Shown piece after piece: positions 42,549 through 51,723 of a stretch of DNA of 64,000 nt. The position numbers and the translations under genes are program-made. Source of the DNA: Erinaceus europaeus (Eukaryota; Chordata; Mammalia; Eulipotyphla; Erinaceidae); NCBI RefSeq assembly GCF_950295315.1, contig NC_080168.1:69945254-70009253 (forward strand), given 5' to 3'. Within the stretch, counting starts at the first letter, position 1. Each line of letters starts with the position of its first letter. The notes beneath the pieces are model-generated. The model made no database searches, was not told where the DNA came from, and saw nothing but the letters and a program-made list of their open reading frames with translations.

Positions 42549-42692
42549 ATATATATATATACCTGCAGACCTGCTTCACCACTTGTGAAGGGACAAGGTG
42601 GGGAGCTGGGGGCTTGAACTGAGATCCTTATGCCAGTCCTTGCTCTTCATACCGCATGCACTTAACCTGCTGCTCTATCACCCGATTCCCAT
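42549..42692 (-). mobile_element. tRNA-derived SINE, type B, 3'-truncated with AT tail
   Basis: On the plus strand (AT)n leads into ACCTGCAGACCTGCTTCACC, GGTGGGGAGCTGGGGGCTTG and GCACTTAACCTGCTGCTC to GATTCCC. TGTTTGGGTTTT flanks it at 42,537-42,548 and 42,693-42,704, a 12-bp duplication. The usual CT-rich stretch and AAC-type tail are missing and ATATAT replaces them. Confidence 0.82.
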
Positions 42693-42780
42693 TGTTTGGG
42701 TTTTTAAAAACATTTTACTTAATTTTATTATTATTTTTGTTGTTGTTATTTGCACTTGTCTGTTTTCCCTCCTTATAAGA

Positions 42781-43757
42781 CTATCTGCATACTTCTCCAC
42801 TCAGACTCTAAAGGCCAAAAGAGAATGGCAGGATATATATTGACTTCTCAACAAAAAGGGGTTTCAACCAAGGATAATATATCCAGCTAGACTTTCATTT
42901 ACACTAGATGGAAGGATAAAAATATCATCTCAGACAGGCAACAGTTAAAGGAGGAAACCATCACCAAGCCTGCCCTGAAAGAGATTCTAAAAGACTCCCT
43001 ATAAACAAGAGCATTACCAAAATACTTGTCATATATAAGAGCAACTAAATAATTATTGAATAATGGAATTGCAATATGTTAAATCCATAATATCAATAAA
43101 TATCAAAGGCTTAATTTCACCCATTAAAAGATACTGAGTAGGAGGATGGATCAGAAAACACAACTTGCAAGAATTCCACCTGACTCAACAAGACAAACAA
43201 GTTAAAGTGGAAGGATAGAAAACTATCATACAGGCTAATGGACTGCAAAAAGGGGGGCAGGAACAACCTTTCTCATCTCTGACACTGCATGATACAGTAG
43301 AACTTAAATTAAATGAAGTGATAATAGATAGGCAAGGTCATTACATAATGATCAGAGGTTCAATCAACTAAATGTATTTAACAATTATAAACATTTATGC
43401 ACCCAATGAGGGCCCATCTAAATACATCAAACACCTAATGAAAGAACTACAAAAATACAACACTAGTAATACAATAATAGTAGGAGAATTTAACACCAAA
43501 CTCCATTAAAAGCATATTAGATCAACCTGCCAATGCCCATGTTTAGTGGATAAGAAATTACAGAAGCCAGACTTTCTACCTTCTGCACCCCATAATGATC
43601 CTGGGTCCATGCTCCCAGAGGGAGAAAGAATAAGGAAGCTATGAAGGGAGGGGATTGGATACAGAGTTCTCTGGTGTTGGTAATTTTATGGAATTGTATC
43701 CCTCTTATCCTATATTCTTGTCAATATTTTCATTCTATAAATAAAAATTTCAAAAAA
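42781..43757 (+). mobile_element. Internally deleted L1: ORF1 end and ORF2 start joined to the 3' UTR end
   Basis: Positions 42,781-43,005 match the ORF1 C-terminal domain (TACTTCTCCACTCAGACTC onward). Positions 43,060-43,510 match the ORF2 endonuclease region up to the part encoding GDFNT...RST. At about 43,517 the sequence jumps to CTGCCAATGCCCATGTTTAG and the final 230 bp of the young 3' UTR, ending ATTCTATAAATAAAAATTTC. All of RT and the C-terminal domain are missing. Confidence 0.85.
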
Positions 43758-44046
43758 GAAAAAGAGGAAAAAAAGAAACAGAAGGAGGAAGAGTAGGGGA
43801 AGTGGAAGAGTGTTATTAAAAGAATAGGATCATGTGGTCCAAGCTCTACCAGGACTACCTGAGACTCATAACTTTTTTGACTATATTTCTTTGTTTTTGG
43901 CTCTGTTATTCAGAAGTTAGAGGAAAAGTTCACTGGGGTAAGTAGTAATAGATGTAGGTGTGGCTTAGAAAGAAAAAGAATAGGTAGGAGCCTTAGAAAG
44001 AGCCATTCTCTGCAACATACATTCTTCTTCTGAAGAAGAAGAGGAA

Positions 44047-44100
<54 letters not shown>

Positions 44101-44573
44101 AGAGAGAGAGAGATACAGAGGGGGACAGAGGGAGAGAGAGAAAGCCTATTTAATCAGTTCCCATCTGAAATATGTTTCAGAATAAATTTGCAAATGATGA
44201 CCTGTTGAATGCTTAATTACTAAACTGGAGAGCTTTTAAGTGTCACCTGTGATGAGAAGAACTAAGTCAATTGATTTCCAGAGGTGTGGCCATGGAACAG
44301 CAACAGCTGCATTTTTCTATCCACAATCAATTAGAAAAAGCAATGAAAATCACCTTAAAACTCAATAAATACAACCAGGAAGTCTTCATAAATTCACCAA
44401 GCAACAGACAACCTAGTATAAACACATGTGGCATGTGGACAGAAATGGTCTAAGGAAGTGATTCCTGGGACTAATAGGCCCTAGTCTATTAGGGTTGGTG
44501 CCAGGCTGGGAGTTTGGAAGTAAGGTTCACCACTTCCAGGTCCGAGTTATAGAAATGATGGTTTAAAAAAATA
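43758..44573. other. Unassigned sequence with (TA)n
   Basis: An A- and G-rich stretch (43,757-43,800) precedes unassigned DNA. A (TA)n run at 44,049-44,098 is followed by GAGAGA-rich sequence to about 44,145. No gene was recognised. Confidence 0.5.
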
Positions 44574-44635
44574 AGAAGGAAGAAAGAGAGAGAGAAAGAG
44601 AGAGAGAGGTATAATGAAAGAAAGGAAGGAAGGAA

Positions 44636-44696
<61 letters not shown>

Positions 44697-44720
44697 GAAG
44701 GAAGGAAGAAGGAAAAGGAA
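44574..44720. repeat. (GAAA)n and (GGAA)n microsatellite
   Basis: Purine-only sequence consists of GAAGGAAGAAAG, GAGAGA and a long GAAA array (about 44,636-44,700) flanked by GGAA units. I cannot tie it to a SINE with confidence. Confidence 0.92.
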
Positions 44721-44999
44721 GATCACTTAAGGCACTGATGAGAACAGACAAGTGAAGCTTGAGGATGGAAAAAGCTGTGTGTGAGTGATTCCCAGGACTA
44801 AAAACTGGTATTAAGAGATGGCACACACTAAATTAGATTTTCATCTGAAACATTATTTCTGGACCTATGTTTTAGTAACAAAAATACCTTTAAAAAGAAG
44901 AAAAACCTGAAAACTCTCTAGTTTACAACTGTGACTTCCTGAGTCTCCATTCTTGCCCCACAGAGGCTGGAAGAGCAGCAGAGAGACCCTATATTGTTA
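44721..44999. other. Unassigned sequence
   Basis: Nothing recognised between the microsatellite and the HAL1-like element. Confidence 0.3.
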
Positions 45000-45150
45000 T
45001 CAAGGCCACAATATGGGCTTGGTGACTCAGGATAAAATCTCCCCTTCCATATCAAAATATATAAACAAGGAAATCAAACACCTTAGCCATAGCACATCCT
45101 ATTGGTACAACAATGAAATCCACACTAAATGAGAGAACTGTGAAATAAAC

Positions 45151-45470
45151 AGACAACAATGGGGGGTTGGGCCGTAGCGCAGCAGGTTAAGCGTACATGG
45201 CACAAAGCACAAGGACCAGCGTAAGGATCCTGGTTCAAGCCCATGGCTCTCCACCTACAGGGGAGTCACCTCACAGGCAGTGAAGCAGGTCTACAGGTGT
45301 TTGTCTTTCTCTCCCCCTCTCTGCCTTCCCCTCCTCTCTCCATTTTTCTCTGTCCTAACAATGACAATAACAACAGTAAAAATAACTACAACAACAATAA
45401 AAAAGCAAGAGCAACAAAAGGGAAAATAAGTAAATAAATATTTAAAACTTTTTTAAAAAAGACAGCAATG
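45151..45470 (+). mobile_element. tRNA-derived SINE, type B, with target-site duplication
   Basis: The element is 45,162-45,459 between AGACAACAATG (45,151-45,161) and AGACAGCAATG (45,460-45,470), one mismatch. It has GTAGCGCAGCAGGTTAAGCG as A box, GGTTCAAGCCC as B box, CACCTACAGGGGAGTCACC, a CT-rich stretch and the AACAATGACAATAACAACAG tail. It inserted into the HAL1-like element. Confidence 0.93.
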
Positions 45471-45521
45471 ACAAAAACCCCAAGTGTCACAGATATAGAA
45501 AAAAAGGACAGAGATAGAATT

Positions 45522-45820
45522 CAGAAAACTCATTATAAGAGTGAGGGTAGATAGCATAATGGTTATGCAAAGAGACTCTTATGCCCAAGGCTCCAAAGTC
45601 CCAGTTTCACTCCCTCTACCACCATAAGCCAGAGCTGATCAGTGCTCTGGTATTAAAGAAGAAGAAGAAGAAGAAGAAAAAGAAGGAGGAGGAGGAGGAG
45701 GAGGAGGAGGAGGAGGAGGAGGAGGAGGAGGAGGTGGAGGAGGAGGAGGAGGAGGGGAAGGAGAAGGAGAAGGAGAAGGAGAAGGAGAAGGAGAAGGAGA
45801 AGGAACAGAAAACTCATTAT
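45522..45820 (+). mobile_element. tRNA-derived SINE, type C, with GA-rich tail and 15-bp duplication
   Basis: The perfect repeat CAGAAAACTCATTAT (45,522-45,536 and 45,806-45,820) bounds the element at 45,537-45,805. The SINE body is about 45,545-45,652 (GATAGCATAATGGTTATGC, AGTTTCACTCCC, AGTGCTCTGG). The rest, about 150 bp, is GAA, then GGA/GAG, then GGAGAA repeats inside the duplication, so the repeat is the SINE's own expanded tail. Confidence 0.94.
45655..45805. repeat. (GAA)n-(GGA)n-(GGAGAA)n microsatellite
   Basis: Three successive purine repeats form the tail of the type C SINE. They read as a Lys/Glu-rich open frame on the plus strand, which is a composition artefact. Confidence 0.95.
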
Positions 45821-45821
45821 G

Positions 45822-46462
45822 AAATCAATTCAAGAACTAAGTGTGATCATCTTTGTACAGAATTACAAAGTACAGAAAAACAAACAAAAAAAACCCCTCC
45901 AAAATGAACTGCAGAGTCTAAAGGACACTTTGAATACTGTTCAGTTTGAGGTAAGAGGTCTCAGAATTAGACTTAAATAGGTGGAAGAGAGAACATCAAT
46001 ACTAGGAGACACAACCACCACAGTCTGTGAATTTAAAATTCTTAGAGAGGAAAAGTTTAGGGAAAATGATGTCCTTCTCTCTGAAATAGCAGACTTCATC
46101 AGAAAGACAAACATCAGAGTTATTGACATACCTGAGGAAGAGAAGGAGAGAGGAGAACATGTTCAAAGAAATTTTAACAGAGAAATTTCCAAATCTCAGC
46201 ATTGCTCAAAATGTAGCACATATAAATTTTTGAATCCAAAATGACACATATCAAGACACTTCACTATAAAACTATCCAAAACTAGGGACAAGAAAAGAAT
46301 ATTGCAGACTGACAGGGAAAGGAATAAAGTCACATACAAAGGCAGAACCATCAGGCTTTTATCAGATTTCTCATCACAAACCCTATAGGAAAGGAAGGAG
46401 TGGAATAGTGTATTCAAAGTGTTAACAGGTAAGAATTTCCAGCCAAGAATTCTGTATATTGC
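45822..46462 (+). pseudogene. ORF1 remnant of the HAL1-like element
   Basis: An 87-codon open piece (45,981-46,244) contains NIRVIDIPEEEKERGE, the hallmark of the L1 ORF1p RRM, preceded by a charged coiled-coil-like segment. The following frame-shifted sequence resembles the C-terminal domain (the region encoding KVTYKGR..IRLLSDFSSQT). Stops and shifts show it is dead. The remnant is more diverged than ORF1 of L1-A and L1-B. Confidence 0.75.
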
Positions 46463-46829
46463 TAAATATCCTTCAACTATGAGAGATAAATAAAGATCTT
46501 TGAGACATTCAGAAACTGAAGGAATTTGCCACTACTAACCCTCCTTTACAAGAATTTCTGAGAGGAGTCCAACATGAAAGAAGAGGCAAATGAATATCAA
46601 CTTTAATGTGATGATCAATATTAGAATAAAACCAGGAACACAACAAAAACAGGGAAAACCAGACACATTAAAAGGAAAAGCAAAATACAGAAACACAGAC
46701 CAAAGTTGGTGAACTAAGGCCAACTTGAAAAAGACTGTTTTAGATAGGTCTAAAATGGAGGTAAAAATAACCCAATAAAAAAAAAGTAAGCCAAAGAACT
46801 AAAAACACAGTTTTCTAAAGAATAGATAC

Positions 46830-47335
46830 TTATGGCCCACATACACATGAAGAAATTCTCCACTTCACTTACCATTATAGAAAAGCAAGTTAAAACTATG
46901 CTGAGATAAGATCTCATACCTGAGAGAATGGCTTATATCAACAAACCTGGAAAGGAACAGGTGTTGGAGAGGTTGTGGAGAAAAATCCATTCTGCTTCAC
47001 TGCTGGTGAGAATGCAAAGTGGTACAGCCATTTTGGAAGACTGTATGGACAGTTTTTAAACAAATAAAATTGGAATTACCTTTTGACTCAGCAATTCCAC
47101 TATTGGGCATTTATCCATTAAACACTCAAACACTAATTCAAAGGGACATATGCTCCCCTGTGTTCATAGCCACATTATTCACAATAGCAAAGGGTGGAAG
47201 CAGCCTAAATGCCCATCAACAAATGACTGGCTAAAGAAGTTATGTGACAAATATTCCATGGAATATTGCTCTGCAATCAAAAAAAGATGATATTATGTCT
47301 TTTGAGGCAAATGGATGGAACTGAAGGTGATTATG
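46830..47335 (+). pseudogene. Old L1 ORF2 C-terminal remnant
   Basis: A 71-codon open piece (47,019-47,234) begins MVQPFWKTVWTVFKQI and contains IPLLGIYP and ATLFTIAK, the C-terminal ORF2 signature. The upstream segment corresponds to the zinc-knuckle-like region. It is more diverged than in L1-A to L1-D. Confidence 0.82.
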
Positions 47336-47612
47336 CTTAGCAAAATAAGTAAAGAGATGAAAGACAGATACCAGATAGTTTCACTCATATGTGGTATCTA
47401 GAGATCTGATTTACATAAACTTGACAAAAAATTTTGAACAAAACAGAAACAAGCAAACTATAATACTTATGAAAACTGTGGTGGTTATCTTTGGGATCTG
47501 GAAGGGTGGGGATACAAAATTTTGGTGGTGGATGTTGTGTAGAATGATACATTGTAATCTTAAAATCTTGTAACAAACTACTAATAAAAATAATACAATT
47601 TTAAAATATAAA

Positions 47613-48780
47613 ATAAGAGCATACGATAAGAACGAAGCCAAGAACTGAAGCACTCTTAATTGTCCTGGAAACATGACAATGCTTTCCTTACTTTCCAAGG
47701 CAATCCTCATTAACCTAGGTTCAAGTAACATCATTCACAATGAGTTCAATTCAGTCTAAACATGTCTTCTTTACCTGGTATGTTATTCACGGAAAAGTGA
47801 GCAGTACAGAATGACAGGGGACACCTTGATAGGTGCCACTGACAGAAATATCTGTCTGTCATTGTCTCTGGCTTTTAAAAAAACAAGCCACATTTTGCAT
47901 CTCAGGCTGTAACAAAGAACGCATTACAGCCAACATATTATCAGAGCTCAAAAACAAATAAATGTGCAGCACACTTGCCAAGACCTTTTCTCAGTATTTC
48001 TCCCTACTGACAATAGAGTCAGTGTTATGAGAAGTACAGTCATTGGCCAATTCACACATGTCATGCTTTGTTCTTTGCCTGAACCTGCTCCCGCATGACT
48101 TGAGGACTAATACTATGTATTTTGTTGTTGATATTACTAAACACAGTTGACAGAAATGCAGAAATTCTACCATCGCTTCATCAGACCCTGAAATTCTTGT
48201 GAAATTTTTCTAGGATGGCAAGAAAAAAAGTTCACATTTCTGTTAGAAAGATGAAAACACAGACTTGACACATCATTGACCTTGACAGTTTTTATTGTGG
48301 GGTAAATTGTTGGAGGATAATCATGGGATATAAGATGTTTGCCTAGACATGGACAAAAATAGCAAACAAAGGAGAACAAGGTGATGGAGGTCAGTAATAC
48401 TCACAGGAGATCAAATATCTTCCTCAGCACATACTGGTTGAAGAGTCCTTATGGCTAATGTTCTGTGCTCTATTCTATGAACACATACAGGATGCATAAG
48501 ATAAAGGGTTTCCACTATGTAGTTTACCCCAGATGGGTCAATGGAATTTAGACACTACAGATAAGGGGTGAGGGGGAGAATCCCATTCATCTCGGTCTAG
48601 TTCACACTCATTCATGATCTTGGTTAAGTCTTATAACTCTTTGTTCTCAGTGCTTCCTGGCTAGGGTCTCCACAACTGAATCTGTGAGTAATCTACAAAT
48701 TAAGTTGAATTATATGTTATATTTTCTCAGTGTGAGAGGGTTTGGCTGGGCTTGGGGTAGGGTCCCAATGGTACGGTTCT
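47613..48780. other. Unique sequence, no gene recognised, candidate conserved noncoding region
   Basis: This is about 1.17 kb with no repeat signature, balanced composition and no convincing open frame. It is the longest repeat-poor stretch after 35,366-37,124. Confidence 0.45.
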
Positions 48781-48895
48781 TTTTTAAAAATTTTTTAAAA
48801 TATTTATTTATTTCCTTTTTGTTGCCCTTGTTTTTGTTATTATTGTTGTAGATGTCATCATTGTTAGGACAGAGAGAAGTGGAGAGAGGAGGGGA
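48781..48895 (-). mobile_element. tRNA-derived SINE, type B, tail part only
   Basis: The plus-strand TTTATTTCCTTTTTGTTGCCC, TATTGTTGTAGATGTCATC and AGGACAGAGAGAAGTGGAGAG are the tail and CT-rich stretch of type B in reverse. The head is missing. A short GTTCTGGTAGTGGGAACTGTG follows, resembling the young L1 3' end. Confidence 0.78.
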
Positions 48896-48967
48896 AGTTC
48901 TGGTAGTGGGAACTGTGTGGGAGTTTCATCATCATAATCATCATTTACTATTATTATTATTATTATT

Positions 48968-49085
48968 AATCTACCAGAGCACTGTGCATCTCTGACTGAT
49001 AGTGGTATTTGGAATTGAACCTGGGAACTTTGGTGCCTCAGGCATGACATTCTTTTTGCATAGTCATTATGATATCTCTCCAATG
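48968..49085 (-). mobile_element. tRNA-derived SINE, type C
   Basis: After a (TTA)n tail, ACCAGAGCACTGTGCATCTC, GGAATTGAACCTGGGAACTTTGG and TTTTTGCATAGTCATTATG are the plus-strand image of type C. Confidence 0.83.
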
Positions 49086-49394
49086 CTCATTTCCTTTTAT
49101 TTATTTTTACTGGGATTTCCCAGGTGGCTCATGACAAAATAGGGGTTGTGAGAGTTTTATTCCAGTACAGCTCATTTCCAGGATAAGACTGTTTTTGAAA
49201 TATATTTAATTCTCACCCCTACTTAATTGAGAAAGTTTATTGTCCTCAGGACAATTGTTAACACAAGGGTACAACTTCTCATCTACCCATGACAGGTGAT
49301 CACACTATACTTTCTCTCAAAATCTAGGTCCTTTTTCACAACCATGTACCTGGAGTCCAAAGAACAACTTTAATGTCTTTACTACTCCTCCTTC
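49086..49394. other. Unassigned sequence
   Basis: About 310 bp. A possible SINE-like head lies near 49,100-49,140, too diverged to call. Confidence 0.3.
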
Positions 49395-49588
49395 CTCAGA
49401 GTCACTTGCATTGTTTCAATAAACCACACACAGTTCAAATTCCACTTTGTATTTTCTATTTCTTCACTTGATTCTTAAGTTCCACCTATGAGGGAGATTG
49501 TCTGATATCCATCCTTCTCTTTTTGACTTATCTCATTTACATGTTTCTTTCAAGATTCATTCAAGATGAGACAAAGGAGATTACTTTT
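49395..49588 (-). mobile_element. Old L1 3' UTR or ORF2-end fragment
   Basis: CTTAAGTTCCACCTATGAGG, CCTTCTCTTTTTGACTTATC and TTCAAGATTCATTCAAGATG, read on the minus strand, resemble the ORF2 end and early 3' UTR of older L1s. Confidence 0.6.
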
Positions 49589-49589
49589 T

Positions 49590-49806
49590 AAATAATTTTT
49601 ATTTATAAAAAGAAAACACAGATAAAAAACAAAGGATAAGAATGGAACAACTCCACACAGTTCCCACTACCAGAACTCCTCATCCCCTCCCCTCCCCTGA
49701 TCACTTCCCTATTCTTTATTCCTCTGGGAGCTTGGACCAAGGGGCATCATGGAGTACAGAAGGTGGGAAGTCTGGTTTCTGTCATTGCTTCCCCACTGAA
49801 TTTACT
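49590..49806 (-). mobile_element. Short L1 3' end (young type)
   Basis: It starts with ATTTTTATTTATAAAAAG on the tail side, then TTCCCACTACCAGAACTCC and TCTGGTTTCTGTCATTGC, and ends CCCCACTGAA. It is again about 215 bp long. Confidence 0.85.
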
Positions 49807-49904
49807 TTAAAGACCTCCCGAGATAGTGAGGTATATGATAACTCTGTGACAAAATCTTAATACTCCATATTACTTCTCTATTTAAAATATATTGTTTGGT
49901 GTTA

Positions 49905-50062
49905 GTGAGCTAGCTCACCTGGATAGTATACCTGCTTTGACAAGTCTGCAACCCAGGTTCAAGCCCACAGTTGAGAAACCTTTGGTGCTGTGCTATCTCT
50001 CCCTCTATACCTTCTTTGTCTCTATCTACCTGGAGAAGTGACACCCAATTCATAATTTAAAA
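49905..50062 (+). mobile_element. tRNA-derived SINE, type E
   Basis: GAGCTAGCTCACCTGGATAG (A-box region), CCCAGGTTCAAGCCC (B box), GAAACCTTTGGTGCTGTGC and a CT-rich stretch are present. Its end abuts the 5' end of L1-D. Confidence 0.72.
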
Positions 50063-50070
50063 ATATATAT

Positions 50071-50707
50071 AGCAAAATGACAACTTGGAGGCAGCTGCTG
50101 GCATGAGCTCCTACAACAGAGGCCAGATATGTGACTTGCCTTCCTGTCCATTGTGAAAGGAACTTGTCTCATTCTACCTCTTCTATCCACTTTCCCCTTT
50201 TTATCTCCTCCTAACTAACTTAAAAAAAAAAAACCTCTTTCCTTTCACTGCTCTTTTTTTTCTTTTGTTCTTACCCTATTTTCTTCCCTTCTCCTTCTTC
50301 TGCTTTCTGAATTCACTGATAAGCACTTGTGAATTATTTGGGGGAAGAAATCTGACTCAGAGTGGACTCTCTGTATGTACCACTCTTCCCTTTCTCCTCT
50401 TGCTATCCCTAGAATTTACAGTGGATAGTAGATTTGCATAACTGTCTATTCTTGCTTTCCCTCTTTTCCTTTCTTTTTTTCATTCATTTAGATTTGATTG
50501 TTACTTTTCTTAAAAAAAGAGGTGTTGTTTGGATAACTGGTATTGGTTAAACTGCATCAATCCTTGCTTCAGTTACTGTTGTTGTAATTTCTGAGATCGG
50601 GGACTGCATTTGTCATAAAGGTGTTTCACATAGCATGGCTTGTACTCAAAACATAAAAGCTGAAGAACGACAGAACAGAAAAATAAAAAACACATCAATA
50701 AAAAAAA
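50071..50707 (+). promoter_or_regulatory. L1-D 5' UTR
   Basis: The CAAAATGAC start resembles the YY1-type L1 start. Blocks shared with the other copies in reverse include CTCTTTCCTTTCACTGCTC (about 50,235), AGAGTGGACTCTCTG (about 50,360) and CAGTGGATAGTAGATTTGC (50,418 on). It is single-copy here, without the duplication seen in L1-A. Confidence 0.75.
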
Positions 50708-51665
50708 ATGGTAAAAATCAAAAGCAAATAAAACTGCAACCACAATGAATCAAGACAGGATCCCAGAAGAAACTCCAAATCAGTGAGAAGTAACCATAAA
50801 TAAGAAAAGTATGCAACCAATAGTAAATTTAATAATGACAGAAATGAAGACAACTATGGAGGAAAGGGCTATCAGAATTAGTGAAAGAACAGATGAGGCC
50901 CTCAAGGAAAATACTAGCTACCTCGAGGTAATCAGAGAACTGAAAGCTGAAATACCTGAGCTAAAAGGTCAATTAGGAGAACAAGCTAATACTATAACTG
51001 AACTGAAGAAAAAAGCTGAGGGAAGGGAAAGCAGGCTGACAGAAGCAGAAAACAGAATCAGCCAGACAGAGGACGAGGTAGGGAAAAGTAAGAAAGAGGT
51101 AAAAGAGTCCAAAAAAAGATTGAGAGTCACTGAAAACAACAAAAGAGACATATGGAATGATCTCAAAAGAAGTAACATCCATATAATTGGCCTGCCAGAG
51201 GAAGAAAGAGAGAAAGGGGAAGTAAAAATACTATAGGAAATTATAGAAGAAAACTTCCCAGACCTAAAAACAGAAATAACATTAAGATTCAAGCATCTCA
51301 GAGAGGCCCTAACAGAATCAACCCAGACCTGAAGACACAAAGACACATCATAGTTACAATGAAAAGAAGTAAGGATAAAGAAAATATCCTAAAGTCTTCA
51401 AGAGAAAAAAAGAAATAGTCACATGTAGGGGAAAACCCATAAGACTATCAGCAGACTTCTCCACTCAGACTCTAAAATCCAGAAAAGAATGGCAATATAT
51501 CTATTGAGCCCTGAATGAAAAAGGTTTTTAACCAAAGATAATATACCCTGCTAGACTTCCATTCAAACTAGATGGAGTCATCAAAACCTCTCAGACAAAC
51601 AACAGTTGAAGGAGGCAACCATCACCAAACCTGCCCTGAAAGAGGTTCTAAAAGACTGCTTATAA
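50708..51665 (+). pseudogene. L1-D ORF1, disrupted
   Basis: The ATG at 50,708 is followed after seven codons by TAA, so the gene is dead at its start. A 141-codon open piece (50,811-51,236) holds the coiled coil (TEAENRISQTEDEVGKSKKE) and NIHIIGLPEEEREKGE of the RRM. The C-terminal domain continues with shifts to a stop at 51,663-51,665. An in-frame TAG interrupts the RRM at about 51,234. Confidence 0.9.
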
Positions 51666-51723
51666 AGAAGATCATCATCATAATACTTAGCATATATCAG
51701 AGCAAATAAAAAATTGTTGAATA

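Larger units (their letters stand above)
45000..47612 (+). mobile_element. HAL1-like or old L1 element with ORF1 but no EN/RT
   Basis: From left to right there is leader-like sequence, an ORF1 remnant interrupted by two SINEs (45,162-45,459 and 45,537-45,805), and the ORF1 RRM and C-terminal parts (to about 46,460). Then come about 350 bp of AT-rich sequence, an ORF2 C-terminal remnant (46,830-47,330) and a 3' UTR ending CTAATAAAAATAATAC. No endonuclease or RT palm region is present. Half-L1 (HAL1) elements are known to carry ORF1 without EN/RT. A simple internal deletion is the alternative. The left boundary is uncertain. Confidence 0.65.

Noticed and set aside
45581..45907. 108-codon Lys/Glu-rich open stretch
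   Set aside because: It is produced by the GAA/GGA microsatellite and the SINE tail and is not a gene.
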